Below, in pieces: positions 10,338-20,340 of a DNA stretch of 64,000 bases. The DNA comes from Sphingopyxis sp. YF1 (GTDB lineage Bacteria; Pseudomonadota; Alphaproteobacteria; Sphingomonadales; Sphingomonadaceae): contig NZ_CP033204.1 in the NCBI RefSeq assembly GCF_022701295.1, forward strand, positions 2,170,001 through 2,234,000. The letters run 5' to 3'. The notes beneath the pieces were generated by a model that was not told the DNA's origin, ran no database searches, and saw only the letters and a list, made by a program, of their open reading frames with translations. A program made the position numbers and the translations under genes. Within the stretch, counting starts at the first letter, position 1. Every line of letters starts with the position of its first letter.

Positions 10338-10412
10338 GCAGTCCCGCGGGGTTTGCGCCCGCTCCGGATTGCCGCGCCGCCTGCCGCTCCCCGCCACGAC
10401 GCGTGAAAGAAA

Positions 10413-11552
10413 ATGATGCCCCCCTCCCCCTTCGCCGCCCACCACGCCGATCTCGCCGCGCTCGCCGCCGGCGACCGCCGCCGCGCGCTCGCGCCGCGCG
10501 CCGGGATCGACTTCGCCTCGAACGACTATCTCGCGCTCGCCGGCTCCTACTCGCTCAACGAGGCGATGGCGAAGGGGCTCGCGGCGGGACTCCCCGCCGG
10601 ATCGGGCGGCTCGCGCCTGCTACGCGGCAACCATGAAGAGCATGAAGCGCTCGAAGCGCACGCCGCGCGCCATTACGGCAGCGAGGCGGCGCTCTTCTTC
10701 CCCACCGGTTTCGCCGCCAATGCGGCCTTTTTCGCGACGCTGCCGCAGCGCGGCGACCTGATCGTCCACGACGAACTGATCCACGCGAGCGTCCACGACG
10801 GCATGAAGCTCGGCCGCGCCGACCGCATCGCCGCCGCGCACAATGATCCGCAGGCCTTCGCCGATACGATCGCCGCCTGGCGCGCGCGCGGCGGCACCGG
10901 CACGCCGTGGATCGCGGTCGAAAGCCTCTATTCGATGGACGGCGACATCGCCCCGCTCGCCGAGCTTGCCGCGGTCGCCGACCGCCACGACGCGGTGCTC
11001 GTCGTCGACGAGGCGCATGCGACCGGCGTCTACGGTCCCGCCGGACAGGGGCTCGCGCACGCCCTCGCGGGCCGCGACAATCTCGTCACCCTCCACACCT
11101 GCGGCAAGGCGCTCGGCTGCGAAGGCGCGCTGCTCTGCGGCCCGGCGATCGTGCGCGACTTCATCGTCAACCGCGGCCGCCCCTTCATCTTCTCGACCGC
11201 GCCGTCGCCGCTGATGGCGTGGCTCGTCCGCCAGGCGCTCGAAATCGTCGCGACCGGGCCCGAGCGCGCCGCGCGCCTCCAGTCGCTCGTCCGCCACGCC
11301 GAAAACCGCCTCGCCGCGCTCGGCATCGCCCCCAGCGGCAGCCAGATCATCCCCGTCGTGATCGGCGACAATGCACGCACGATGCGCATCGCCGCAGCGC
11401 TGAAGGCCGACGGCTTCGACGTGCGCGGCATCCGCCCGCCGACGGTGCCGCAGGGGAGCGCGCGGCTGCGCGTCGCGCTCACGCTCAACGCCAGCGAGCG
11501 CGACATCGACGCGATGGCCGAAAGCCTGTCAGCCGCGATGGCCGCGGCATGA
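10413..11552 (+). CDS. bioF: 8-amino-7-oxononanoate synthase
   Basis: BioF condenses pimeloyl-ACP with alanine, the first step of biotin ring assembly, with pyridoxal phosphate. The 379-residue protein has [42 protein letters not shown] and [13 protein letters not shown] with the PLP lysine. Two adjacent ATGs (10413, 10416) can serve as start. The TGA overlaps the bioD ATG in ATGA, so translation of the pair is coupled. Confidence 0.95.
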   Translation: MMPPSPFAAHHADLAALAAGDRRRALAPRAGIDFASNDYLALAGSYSLNEAMAKGLAAGLPAGSGGSRLLRGNHEEHEALEAHAARHYGSEAALFFPTGFAANAAFFATLPQRGDLIVHDELIHASVHDGMKLGRADRIAAAHNDPQAFADTIAAWRARGGTGTPWIAVESLYSMDGDIAPLAELAAVADRHDAVLVVDEAHATGVYGPAGQGLAHALAGRDNLVTLHTCGKALGCEGALLCGPAIVRDFIVNRGRPFIFSTAPSPLMAWLVRQALEIVATGPERAARLQSLVRHAENRLAALGIAPSGSQIIPVVIGDNARTMRIAAALKADGFDVRGIRPPTVPQGSARLRVALTLNASERDIDAMAESLSAAMAAA

Positions 11553-12157
11553 CCCGCTTCGTCGTCACCGGCACCGACACCGGCATCGGCAAGACCGTGT
11601 TCGCCGCCGCGCTCGCGGGCGCGCTGCGCATCCCCTATTGGAAACCGATCCAGTCGGGCCTCGAAGAGGAAACCGACAGCGAGGCGGTGGCGCGCCTCGC
11701 GGGCGTCGCGGTCCTGCCCGAGGCCTACCGCCTCGTCACCCCCGTCTCGCCGCATCTTGCGGCCGAGATCGACGGCGTGGCCCTCGATCCCGACGCGCTG
11801 ACGCCGCCCTCCGGCGACCTGATCGTCGAGGGCGCGGGGGGCGCGCTCGTCCCCGTCACCCGCACCCTGCTCTACGCCGACCTCTTCGCGCGCTGGCAGG
11901 TCCCGGTGATCGTCTGCGCGCGCACCGGGCTCGGCACGATCAACCACAGCCTGATGACGATCGAGGCGCTGCGCAGCCGCGGCGTCCCGATCCACGGCCT
12001 CGCCTTCCTCGGCGATCCGGTGGAGGACAGCGAGGCGATCGTCGCCGACCTCTCGGGCGTCCGCCGCCTCGGCCGCCTGCCGATCGTCGATCCGCTCACC
12101 CCCGACGCGCTGGCGCAGGCCTTCGCGGCGAGCTTCGACCGCGCCGACTTCGTCTAG
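11549..12157 (+). CDS. bioD: Dethiobiotin synthase
   Basis: BioD closes the ureido ring of dethiobiotin using ATP and CO2. The 202-residue protein starts with the P-loop-like [11 protein letters not shown] and has KPIQSG and [11 protein letters not shown], all diagnostic. It starts inside the bioF stop (ATGA). The next biotin gene on this strand, bioA, is separated by a hydrolase on the opposite strand. bioB is not in the window. Confidence 0.95.
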   Translation: MTRFVVTGTDTGIGKTVFAAALAGALRIPYWKPIQSGLEEETDSEAVARLAGVAVLPEAYRLVTPVSPHLAAEIDGVALDPDALTPPSGDLIVEGAGGALVPVTRTLLYADLFARWQVPVIVCARTGLGTINHSLMTIEALRSRGVPIHGLAFLGDPVEDSEAIVADLSGVRRLGRLPIVDPLTPDALAQAFAASFDRADFV

Positions 12158-12172
12158 CGGCGTCGCCGCCGG

Positions 12173-13240
12173 TCAGTCGGCGACCAGCCCCCGTTCGGCG
12201 AGCCAGCGCGTCAGCACCGCGACATATTCGGCCGAATCGGGCCGTTCGGTGCCGTCGTGCTTGGGGTCGAGCGACGTCTTCTCGTCGGCCGCCATCTGCA
12301 TCGCATGGTCCGCCCCCGCCACCACATGCACCGTCATATTGGGCATTTTCGGCGCCACCGCGGCCAGCCGTTTGGTCGACTCGGCGACGGGCACGACCGC
12401 GTCGTTGGCGCCGTACAGCACCAGCGCCGGCACGGTGACCGCGGTCAAATTGGTCAGCGGGTCATTCTCGATCTCCCGGCGCCACCCCGACACCGACCGG
12501 TCGCGCACGGTCTCGCCCATATAGAGATATTTGAACCACGGCTGCGTCTTCGCCCGGTCGACCAGCGCCTGCGCGGCCTCACGGCTTCCGGTTCCGCGCA
12601 TATAATCGTCGACCGCCCTGCGCGTCGCGACCATCTGCTCGATCTCGGCCTGCGAATGGCCGTTCGCCCGCAGATGATTGGTCGAAGAGAAAATCATCTG
12701 GACGTCCGCGGTGACGACCGGTCCCGCCACCGACACGACGAAGGCGACATCCGAACTGCGCGCCGCCGCCAGCGGACCGATCCAGCCGCCCTGGCTCAGC
12801 CCCCAGATGCCGACGCGCCGCGGGTCGATGCGCGGATCGGCTTGCAGGCTGCGCACCGCCGCCGCGGCATCGTCGGCCAGCAGCGCGTAATCGCCCCCGG
12901 CATTCTCGGTTCCCGATCGCCCCGACCCGCGCCGGTCATAGGTAAAGACCGCAATCCCCAGCGCGGGCAGCATGGTCTTCAGATGATCGTAGAGCGACGC
13001 GTCGCCGAGCGGCGACGAAGCGCTGTGCGTCACCACGACCGCCGCCACCGGCCTGTCGCCGCGCGGGACGAGCAGCGTCCCGCCCAGTTCGGCGCCGCGG
13101 CTCGTAAAGCGCCGTTCCTCGGCCGCGACCTGCACCGTCGCGGGCGCACTCCACGCCACGCCCGGCGTCTCCTGCGCCGCCGCGGGGGACAGGCTGGCGA
13201 ACAGCACCGCCAGGGCACCGGGACCGATCGGGAAGCGCAT
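12173..13240 (-). CDS. Secreted alpha/beta-hydrolase
   Basis: This 355-residue protein has an N-terminal signal peptide ending near PAAAQ, then an alpha/beta-hydrolase domain: YDRRGSGRSG oxyanion region, nucleophile elbow GLSQGG, acid in YGANDAVVPV and histidine in GADHAMQM. The fold resembles serine aminopeptidase or acyl-esterase S9/S33-type enzymes; the substrate is unknown. It interrupts the biotin genes on the opposite strand. Export argues against a BioH role, because BioH acts on pimeloyl-ACP in the cytoplasm. Confidence 0.8.
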   Translation of the reverse strand: MRFPIGPGALAVLFASLSPAAAQETPGVAWSAPATVQVAAEERRFTSRGAELGGTLLVPRGDRPVAAVVVTHSASSPLGDASLYDHLKTMLPALGIAVFTYDRRGSGRSGTENAGGDYALLADDAAAAVRSLQADPRIDPRRVGIWGLSQGGWIGPLAAARSSDVAFVVSVAGPVVTADVQMIFSSTNHLRANGHSQAEIEQMVATRRAVDDYMRGTGSREAAQALVDRAKTQPWFKYLYMGETVRDRSVSGWRREIENDPLTNLTAVTVPALVLYGANDAVVPVAESTKRLAAVAPKMPNMTVHVVAGADHAMQMAADEKTSLDPKHDGTERPDSAEYVAVLTRWLAERGLVAD

Positions 13241-13347
13241 CGCATTGCTCCGGCAAAGTTTCGACGGGCCAATCGTTTAGGCGCACGCCGCCGCGACGTC
13301 CATCGTCGCGCTCCACTCGGGGATTCGCGAAAAACGCAAATGCCTGT

Positions 13348-14616
13348 ATGGCGCCCGCGATGACCAACCTCCCCTCCCCCATCTGGCACCCCTTCACCCA
13401 GCACGGCCTCGGCGACACCATCCCGCTCATCGCCCGCAGCGAGGGCGCGCGGCTCTACGACGCCGACGGCAACCACTGGATCGACGCCGTCTCGAGCTGG
13501 TGGGTGACGACGCACGGCCACGCGCACCCGCGCATCATGGCGGCGATCCGCGACCAGTCCGAAAGGCTCGACCAGCTCATCTTCGCCGGCTGGACGCACG
13601 AGCCCGCCGAGCGCCTCGCCGCCGAACTGATCCGCATCACCCCCGACCCGCTCACCCGGGTCTTCTTCTCGGACTCGGGGTCGACCAGCGTCGAGGTCGC
13701 GCTCAAGATGGCGCTCGGCTACTGGTATAACATCGGCGAGCCGCGCAGCCGCATCCTCGTCCTCGAACACAGCTATCACGGCGACACGATCGGCACGATG
13801 TCGGTCGGCGAGCGCGGCGTCTATAATCGCGCCTGGCAACCTTTGCTCTTCGACGTCGACACCATCCCCTTCCCGCACGAAGGCCTGGAACAGGCAACGC
13901 TCGATGCGCTCGACGCGGCCTGCGTTCAAAAGCCCGCGGCGTTCATCGTCGAACCGCTCATCCTCGGCGCCGGGGGCATGCTGATCTATCCCGCATGGGT
14001 GCTCGCCGAAATGCGCAGCATCTGCGCGCGCCACGGCGTGCTCTTCATCGCCGACGAGGTGATGACCGGCTGGGGGCGCACCGGCACGCGCTTCGCCTGC
14101 GACCAGGCGGGGGTCATTCCCGACATCGTCTGCCTGTCGAAGGGGCTGACCGGCGGCGCGCTGCCGCTCGCGGTGACGCTCTGCATCGAGCCGATATTTG
14201 CGGCGCATTATTCGACCGACCGCGCAAAGACCTTCTACCATTCGTCGAGCTACACCGCGAACCCGATCGCCTGCGCCGCCGCCGCCGCCAATCTCGAAAT
14301 CTGGCGCGACGAGCCGGTGCAGGCGCGGATCGACGCGCTCGCCGACGCGCAGGCGGCGCATCTGTCGATGCTGTCGCACGACCCGCGCGTCGCCAATCCC
14401 CGCCGCCTCGGCACCATCGCCGCGCTCGACATCACCGTCCCCGATTCGGGCTATCTCTCGACCCTCACCCCGCGCCTGATCGCCTTCTACCGCGACCACG
14501 GCGTCCTCCTCCGCCCGCTCGGCAACAGCGTCTACGTCATGCCCCCCTACTGCATCGCGCCCGACGACCTCGCGCAGGTGTGGACCACGATCGCGGCGTC
14601 GCTCGATATCGCCTGA
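13348..14616 (+). CDS. bioA: Adenosylmethionine-8-amino-7-oxononanoate aminotransferase
   Basis: BioA converts KAPA to DAPA with S-adenosylmethionine as amino donor and PLP as cofactor. The 422-residue class III aminotransferase has the N-terminal IWHPFTQHG, SSWWVTTHGHAHP, FFSDSGSTSVEVALKMA, the FIADEVMTGWGRTG acid motif and CLSKGLTGGALPLAV with the PLP lysine. ATG 13360 is an alternative start. The 107-base gap to the divergent hydrolase should hold its promoter; I see no clear BirA or BioR operator there. Confidence 0.94.
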   Translation: MAPAMTNLPSPIWHPFTQHGLGDTIPLIARSEGARLYDADGNHWIDAVSSWWVTTHGHAHPRIMAAIRDQSERLDQLIFAGWTHEPAERLAAELIRITPDPLTRVFFSDSGSTSVEVALKMALGYWYNIGEPRSRILVLEHSYHGDTIGTMSVGERGVYNRAWQPLLFDVDTIPFPHEGLEQATLDALDAACVQKPAAFIVEPLILGAGGMLIYPAWVLAEMRSICARHGVLFIADEVMTGWGRTGTRFACDQAGVIPDIVCLSKGLTGGALPLAVTLCIEPIFAAHYSTDRAKTFYHSSSYTANPIACAAAAANLEIWRDEPVQARIDALADAQAAHLSMLSHDPRVANPRRLGTIAALDITVPDSGYLSTLTPRLIAFYRDHGVLLRPLGNSVYVMPPYCIAPDDLAQVWTTIAASLDIA

Positions 14617-14767
14617 CGCCGGCGGGCGACGCGGCCCATAAGCAAGATCGTGGAGAGGGGCGGCGGGAAACGTCCGGTTGCGGACGAATCGCTTCGCTCA
14701 AGTCCGTTCGTGTCGAGCGAACGGGCATGGAGGACGATCCGCTTCCCACCCTGAAACTGCAAAAACC

Positions 14768-15157
14768 TCAGTTCAACCCGCCCGTATTCGCAGGCAACCG
14801 ATAGCGATCCGCGCCGATCGCCACCTCGATCAGTTTTTCGCCGGCGATCGTCACCTTGGCGGGCTCGGCGCCGTCGGCGGAGATCACGCCGCGACCGTCG
14901 GTGGTGATCAGCAGACGACGATAACCGGTATCGCCGCGCCCGACGATCAGCACCGTCCCGTCGGCGCCGTTCATTTCCTGAACCGTACAGGTGCGGTCGA
15001 ACAACTTGGCTCCCTCGAGCGCGCATTCGATACGGCCGTCATCCGCCGCATCGCGCGACGCGCGCGCCTCGGCTTCGGCCATATCGCCATTGTCGGGTCT
15101 GTCGCTGCATCCCGCGAGCAGCAGCAGCGGCGGCGCCGCGATCGCGAAAATTCTCAA
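14768..15157 (-). CDS. Small putative lipoprotein coupled to ilvD
   Basis: This 129-residue protein begins with a hydrophobic segment and the lipobox LLAGC at residues 13-17, followed by an acidic linker and a compact C-terminal domain with two cysteines. No family recognised. The only suitable start is TTG at 15157, which overlaps the ilvD stop as TTGA, so it is probably translated by re-initiation after ilvD. The sequence between its end and bioA (14617-14767) holds only a small CCGTTCG/CGAACGG hairpin near 14703. Confidence 0.65.
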   Translation of the reverse strand: MRIFAIAAPPLLLLAGCSDRPDNGDMAEAEARASRDAADDGRIECALEGAKLFDRTCTVQEMNGADGTVLIVGRGDTGYRRLLITTDGRGVISADGAEPAKVTIAGEKLIEVAIGADRYRLPANTGGLN

Positions 15158-17040
15158 CCCTTGCTTCCCCCTGAGCCACGATTGGCGAGTTGCGACAGGT
15201 CGCGCACCGCCCCGCGAGCGGCGCTCGTCGTCATCGCAGCATAGGCTTGAAGTGCTACCGAAACCTTGCGCGGGCGTGCCTTTTCGGGCTGCCAGCCGGC
15301 GTCGCTCTTCGCGTCCATCGCGGCCCGGCGCTCGGCCAGCACGCTGTCGGCGACCGCCAGCGTGATCGTCCGCGACGGAATGTCGATATTGATCAGGTCG
15401 CCATTCTCGACCAGCCCGATCGCGCCGCCCTCGGCCGCTTCGGGCGAGACATGGCCGATCGACAGGCCCGACGTGCCGCCCGAAAAGCGTCCGTCGGTGA
15501 TCAGTGCGCACGCGGCGCCGAGCCCCTTCGACTTGAGGTAGCTCGTCGGATAGAGCATTTCCTGCATCCCGGGTCCGCCCTTCGGCCCTTCGTAACGGAT
15601 GACCACGACGTCGCCCGCCTCGACCTGCCCGGTCAGGATTCCCGCGACCGCGGCATCCTGGCTCTCATAGACCTTCGCCGGGCCGCTGAACGTCAGGATA
15701 TTCTCGTCGACGCCCGCCGTCTTCACAATGCAGCCGTCGAGCGCGATATTGCCCGACAGCACCGCCAGCCCGCCATCCTTGCTGAACGCATGGTCGGCCG
15801 AGCGGATCACGCCGCTTTCGCGGTCGAGGTCGAGTTCGTCCCAGCGCCGGTCCTGGCTGAACGCGGTCTGCGTCGGGACGCCGCCCGGGGCCGCCCTGAA
15901 AAAGGTCTGCACTTCGGGGTCGTTGGTGCGCGAAATATCCCATTTGTTGAGTGCGTCACCCAGCGTCGCGCTGTGGACCGTCGGCAGATGCGCATGAAGC
16001 AGACCGGCGCGCTCGAGCTGGCCCAGAATCGCCATGATCCCGCCCGCGCGGTGGACATCCTCCATATGGACGTCGCTCTTCGCCGGCGCGACCTTCGACA
16101 GGCACGGCACCCGCCGCGACAGCCGGTCGATGTCGGCCATGGTGAAATCGACCCCGGCTTCGAAGGCGGCGGCGAGCAGGTGCAGCACCGTGTTGGTCGA
16201 CCCGCCCATCGCGATGTCGAGGCTCATCGCATTCTCGAACGCCTCGAAGGTCGCGATATTGCGCGGCAGGACGCTCGCATCCTCTTCCTCGTAGTGCCTG
16301 CGGCACATCTCAACGATCATCGCGCCGGCGCGCAGGAACAACTGCTTGCGGTCGGCGTGCGTCGCCAGCGTCGAGCCGTTTCCGGGCAGCGACAGCCCCA
16401 GCGCTTCGGTCAGGCAGTTCATCGAATTGGCGGTGAACATGCCCGAACAGGAGCCGCACGTCGGGCACGCCGCCTGCTCGATCGCGGTCACTTCGGCGTC
16501 GCTGTATTTTTCGTCGGCGGCGGCGACCATCGCGTCGACCAGGTCGAGCGCGACCTCCTTGCCCTTGAGCACGACCTTGCCCGCTTCCATCGGGCCGCCC
16601 GATACGAAGATGACCGGGATGTTGATGCGCAGCGCGGCCATCAGCATCCCGGGCGTGATCTTGTCGCAGTTGGAAATGCACACCATCGCATCGGCGCAAT
16701 GGGCGTTGACCATATATTCGACGCTGTCGGCGATCAGGTCGCGGCTCGGCAGCGAATAGAGCATGCCGTCGTGCCCCATTGCGATCCCGTCATCGACCGC
16801 GATCGTGTTGAACTCCTTCGCGACCCCGCCCGCAGCTTCGATCTCACGCGCCACCATCTGCCCCAGGTCCTTCAGATGGACGTGGCCGGGCACAAACTGG
16901 GTGAAGCTGTTGACCACCGCGATGATCGGCTTGCCGAAGTCGCTGTCCTTCATCCCGGTTGCGCGCCAGAGGCCGCGGGCACCGGCCATGTTGCGGCCAT
17001 GGGTGGTGGTGCGCGAACGATATGAAGGCATTTTTGGCAT
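15154..17040 (-). CDS. ilvD: Dihydroxy-acid dehydratase
   Basis: IlvD dehydrates dihydroxyisovalerate and its isoleucine analogue, using an Fe-S cluster. The 628-residue protein starts [15 protein letters not shown] as in E. coli. The cysteines [12 protein letters not shown] and [18 protein letters not shown] ligate the cluster, and [14 protein letters not shown] lies near the C-terminus. ATG 17031 is an alternative start. It lies about 5.6 kb from ilvBNC on the other strand, so the branched-chain genes are not one operon. It lies 50 bases after the N-formylglutamate amidohydrolase gene. Confidence 0.95.
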   Translation of the reverse strand: MPKMPSYRSRTTTHGRNMAGARGLWRATGMKDSDFGKPIIAVVNSFTQFVPGHVHLKDLGQMVAREIEAAGGVAKEFNTIAVDDGIAMGHDGMLYSLPSRDLIADSVEYMVNAHCADAMVCISNCDKITPGMLMAALRINIPVIFVSGGPMEAGKVVLKGKEVALDLVDAMVAAADEKYSDAEVTAIEQAACPTCGSCSGMFTANSMNCLTEALGLSLPGNGSTLATHADRKQLFLRAGAMIVEMCRRHYEEEDASVLPRNIATFEAFENAMSLDIAMGGSTNTVLHLLAAAFEAGVDFTMADIDRLSRRVPCLSKVAPAKSDVHMEDVHRAGGIMAILGQLERAGLLHAHLPTVHSATLGDALNKWDISRTNDPEVQTFFRAAPGGVPTQTAFSQDRRWDELDLDRESGVIRSADHAFSKDGGLAVLSGNIALDGCIVKTAGVDENILTFSGPAKVYESQDAAVAGILTGQVEAGDVVVIRYEGPKGGPGMQEMLYPTSYLKSKGLGAACALITDGRFSGGTSGLSIGHVSPEAAEGGAIGLVENGDLINIDIPSRTITLAVADSVLAERRAAMDAKSDAGWQPEKARPRKVSVALQAYAAMTTSAARGAVRDLSQLANRGSGGSKG

Positions 17041-17090
17041 TCCCGATAATAATATTTCAAATTATGACGAAGAACGGCGCCTCTACACGC

Positions 17091-17822
17091 CTACCCTGCA
17101 ACATTCAATGCCAGTCTGCCCAGCATGCGCGCGAGCCGTTCGGCGAACAAGGCCTGCCCTGCGGTATCGCCCGCCAGATCCTGCCGCATCTCGATCCCGA
17201 CATAGGGAATGCCGTTCGCCTCGGCGTGGCGGTTCATCGTCGCGTTGAGCAGCTTGCCCGAGTAAGGAAGCTGGTCACCGACGATCAGCCCCTCTTCCGC
17301 CAAGGCCGCGATTGCCGGCGCCGCCAGCCGCTCGTCCTTGTTGTAGAGTACCCCGACCTGCCACGGCCGCGCTTGCTCCGGATCGCTCGCCAGCGACGGC
17401 GTAAAGCTGTGCAGCGACAGGATCATCGCCGGGCGCTGCGCCGCCACCGTCGCCGCGATATGGTCGTGATACGGATGAAAGAACCGCGCCATGCGCGCCT
17501 CGCGCCCCGCATGATCCAGCGCATTGCCGGGGATCGCATGTCCGTCGCTCGCGATCGGCACCGCGCCCGGCGCATCCACGTCGCGGTTGCAATCGACCAC
17601 CAGCCGCGACACGCCGCCGAGGATCGCGGCATCGACCGCACCCGCATCGACCAGCCGCTCGGCAACCGCGGCGACGCCGATATCGACGGCGATATGCGCG
17701 TTCAGCAACGCCGGATCGATGCCCAGATCGATGTCGGCGGGCACAAGGTTCGACGCATGGTCGCCGATCAGCAATATTCCACCCGCGCGCGGCGCTCCCA
17801 GCGCGGTCCATGCCTCGTTCAT
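17091..17822 (-). CDS. N-formylglutamate amidohydrolase family protein
   Basis: This 243-residue member of the N-formylglutamate deformylase/HutG-like amidohydrolase family has DHASNLVP near the N-terminus, DCNRDVDAPG, FHPYHDHI and LSLHSFTP, which carry the likely metal ligands and catalytic residues. No histidine-degradation genes are nearby, so the physiological substrate is uncertain. It starts inside the ispE stop (ATGA), making it the last tightly coupled gene of the ETF-QO/TPR/ispE run. Confidence 0.85.
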   Translation of the reverse strand: MNEAWTALGAPRAGGILLIGDHASNLVPADIDLGIDPALLNAHIAVDIGVAAVAERLVDAGAVDAAILGGVSRLVVDCNRDVDAPGAVPIASDGHAIPGNALDHAGREARMARFFHPYHDHIAATVAAQRPAMILSLHSFTPSLASDPEQARPWQVGVLYNKDERLAAPAIAALAEEGLIVGDQLPYSGKLLNATMNRHAEANGIPYVGIEMRQDLAGDTAGQALFAERLARMLGRLALNVAG

Positions 17823-18667
17823 CGCAGCACCCCGGCCATCTGCCACCAGTGCGGATGGCTCTGCGCCAGCCTCACCGACGCCGCGTCGCGTTCGGCGAGC
17901 GCGTCGAACAGCGCGAAACTGGTCGCCCCCGATCCCGACATGCGCACGAGCCACGGGCCAAGCGCGCCGAGTTCGGTCAGAACATCGACGATCGCCGGGC
18001 ATTGCGCGATCGCCGGACGCTGCAGGTCGTTGCGCGCCGCGAGCAGTTTTGCCCGCCCTGCCGGATCGCCGTAGAGCGCGCCGCGGTCGATCCCGTCCCA
18101 CGCCGCGAATACCGGCCCCGTCGTCACCGGCTGCCGCGGATTGGCCAGCAGCACCGGCGTCCCGCCGAGCCTGAGTTCGGGCACCGGCGACAGTTCCTCG
18201 CCGACGCCGGTCCCCAGACAGGTCCGGCTCGCCACGCAGGCGGCGACATCGGCGCCCAGCGGCGTCACCACCCGCGCCAATATGCCGTCGCCCAGCTCGG
18301 GCAGGAAATGCGTCCGTATCAGCCGCGCCATCGCAGCGGCATCGGCGGATCCACCGCCGATCCCCGCCGCGACAGGCAGCCGTTTGGTCAGCGTCACCGC
18401 GAGCGGCGGCACGCGATCGGCGCCATAACGCGCGCGCAGCAGCGCGACCGCGCGCAACACCAGATTGTCGGCGGCCGTGCTCAGCCCTTCGGCAAACTCG
18501 CCGTCGATCTTCAGGCTGTCGGCTTCGGCGACCCGCGCCATAATCCCGTCGCCATGGTCGACAAAAGCGAATAGCGTCTCGATCTCATGATAGCCGTCGG
18601 GGCGCCGTGCGCGGACGTGCAGCGCCAGGTTGATCTTCGCCCAGCCGGTCTCGGCCAGCCTTGTCAT
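17819..18667 (-). CDS. ispE: 4-diphosphocytidyl-2-C-methyl-D-erythritol kinase
   Basis: IspE phosphorylates CDP-methylerythritol in the MEP isoprenoid pathway. The 282-residue GHMP kinase has AKINLALHV at the N-terminus, the ATP-binding PVAAGIGGGSADAAA in the middle and the C-terminal MSGSGATSFAL. The ATG at 18667 overlaps the TPR gene stop (ATGA) and its own TGA overlaps the next start, so it is translationally linked on both sides. Confidence 0.95.
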   Translation of the reverse strand: MTRLAETGWAKINLALHVRARRPDGYHEIETLFAFVDHGDGIMARVAEADSLKIDGEFAEGLSTAADNLVLRAVALLRARYGADRVPPLAVTLTKRLPVAAGIGGGSADAAAMARLIRTHFLPELGDGILARVVTPLGADVAACVASRTCLGTGVGEELSPVPELRLGGTPVLLANPRQPVTTGPVFAAWDGIDRGALYGDPAGRAKLLAARNDLQRPAIAQCPAIVDVLTELGALGPWLVRMSGSGATSFALFDALAERDAASVRLAQSHPHWWQMAGVLR

Positions 18668-20340
18668 GGCGCCGTCGTCGCGGGGGTCAGCCCGTCGCGC
18701 AGCTTCGCTTCGATCCGCGTCGCCATCTCGGCCTCGGCCAGCAGCGCCGCCGCGCGCCAGGTATAGCGTGCCTGATACCGCTGGCCTGCCGTCCAATAGG
18801 CATCGCCCAGATGCTCGACGATCACCGCATTGCCGGGATCGCCGGCCTGCGCCTTCTCCAGCAGCGGCACCGCCTCCCCGGCGCGTCCGGTCAGGAAATA
18901 GGCCCAGCCGAGCGAGTCGGTGATCGCCGCATTTTGCGGGTCCTGCGCCCAGGCGGCTTCGATCTGCGCAAAGGCCGCGTCGACATTGCGGCGCCGCTCG
19001 ATCGACGAATAGCCGACGAAGTTGAGGATCGCCGGATCGTTCGGGCGCAGCGCGACCGCCTTGGCGAGCAGCGGTTCGGCCGCATCCCAGTCGCCCGCCT
19101 GAAGCAGAAGTTCGGCGCGCGCGATCAGGATATTTCCGTGCAGCGCGCGGTCGAACTCATTGTCGCCCAGATCCCGCTCGAGCCGCGCATAGGCCCGCTC
19201 GGCCGCGCTCGCATCGTTCGAGCGCCGCGCGACGTCGGCATAGCGCACGAGCAGCCCGCGCCCCGGAGCCTCGCCCGCAGCCGCCTTTTCGGCGAGCGCG
19301 AGGGCCTCGGGAACCTTACCGGTGTCGGCGAGCAATTCGGCCTGCCGCATCGCCAGCACCGCGGGAAGCGACGCGTCCTGCAGCAAATTCAGTGCGTCGG
19401 CCTTGCGATCGTTGCGGTCGAGCGCCTCGACCAGCGCCGAGCGCGCCTGCCAGTCCGCGCCGTCGAGCCAGAAGGCGACGCGCGCAAACAGCAGGGGAAC
19501 CTTCGGATTGCTGTTCGGCGTGCGCGCAAAACCGTCGGCGAGCAGCGCGAACCAGTGTGCGACGCCAGCGCGCGCGCTGGCCACATCCTGATCGGGAAGC
19601 AGCAACAACGGGTCCTCGCGTTCGCCCGCGGCAAGCGCGATCCGCCCACGCAGCCGCTTCGCCGCTGCGCCCTCGCCCGCCTTGTCGAGTGCCGCCGCGA
19701 CGCGCATCGCGACAAGCTGGCTCGTGCGGTCGGTCAGCGTCACCTTGTCGGCGAGCGCCACCGCATCGGCGGGCCGCCGCCCCGCCAGCTGGACGAGCGC
19801 CGCCTCGAGCTGGAATGCCGGCTGCGGCGCGGCGCGCCCGCCTGCATCGAGCAGATGCCGTTCGGGCATTTTCTCGCGCGCGCCCAGCGCGATCCAGCTC
19901 GCCAGCGGCGGCCCGACCAGCCGCGCGACGGCATCGCCGCCCGTCGAAGCGGCGCGTCCCGCAACATAGGCCTGTGCCGCCTTCCAGTCGGATCGGCGCA
20001 TCGCATCGACGATCAGGACAAGCTGCGCATCGAAACGGCGGTCGCCCGCCTGCCATAACAGCCCCGCGGCGCTGCGCGCGGCGGCAAGGTCGCCCGCCTC
20101 GATCGCCTGTTCGAGCATCCGCCCGCGCAGTCCTGGCAGGTTCGGCGACGCGCTCGCCACCGTCGTCAGCGCGGCGAGTGCCAGCTGCGGATCGCCGGCA
20201 TCCTCGGCCAGCGCGGCACGCGCTAGTGCGCCCAGCGTCGCACGTTCGCCTTCGTCGGCGCCGGCCGTCGAAGGGGTCAGGAACGTTGCGATCGCGACAA
20301 GCGCCGCGACCGATGCGCCGGCCTTACATATTCGGGTAAT
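18664..20340 (-). CDS. Exported TPR-repeat protein, probable ATT start
   Basis: The protein is built mostly of tetratricopeptide repeats (for example ARAELLLQAGDWDAAEPLLA and ILNFVGYSSIERRRN), so it is probably a protein-protein interaction scaffold. The first ATG/GTG/TTG in frame is GTG 20160, which discards a good signal peptide encoded at 20340-20250 (hydrophobic VAALVAIATFLTPSTAGA). The only start with a Shine-Dalgarno is ATT at 20340, with GGAGG 5 bases upstream; this gives 558 residues and overlaps ETF-QO by 17 bases. A sequencing error or the GTG start are alternatives. The 3' end overlaps ispE. Confidence 0.75.
   Translation of the reverse strand: MTRICKAGASVAALVAIATFLTPSTAGADEGERATLGALARAALAEDAGDPQLALAALTTVASASPNLPGLRGRMLEQAIEAGDLAAARSAAGLLWQAGDRRFDAQLVLIVDAMRRSDWKAAQAYVAGRAASTGGDAVARLVGPPLASWIALGAREKMPERHLLDAGGRAAPQPAFQLEAALVQLAGRRPADAVALADKVTLTDRTSQLVAMRVAAALDKAGEGAAAKRLRGRIALAAGEREDPLLLLPDQDVASARAGVAHWFALLADGFARTPNSNPKVPLLFARVAFWLDGADWQARSALVEALDRNDRKADALNLLQDASLPAVLAMRQAELLADTGKVPEALALAEKAAAGEAPGRGLLVRYADVARRSNDASAAERAYARLERDLGDNEFDRALHGNILIARAELLLQAGDWDAAEPLLAKAVALRPNDPAILNFVGYSSIERRRNVDAAFAQIEAAWAQDPQNAAITDSLGWAYFLTGRAGEAVPLLEKAQAGDPGNAVIVEHLGDAYWTAGQRYQARYTWRAAALLAEAEMATRIEAKLRDGLTPATTAP

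Noticed and set aside
12173..13240. Identification of the hydrolase as BioH
   Set aside because: It has a signal peptide, and BioH works in the cytoplasm on pimeloyl-ACP methyl ester; location near bioA alone is not enough.
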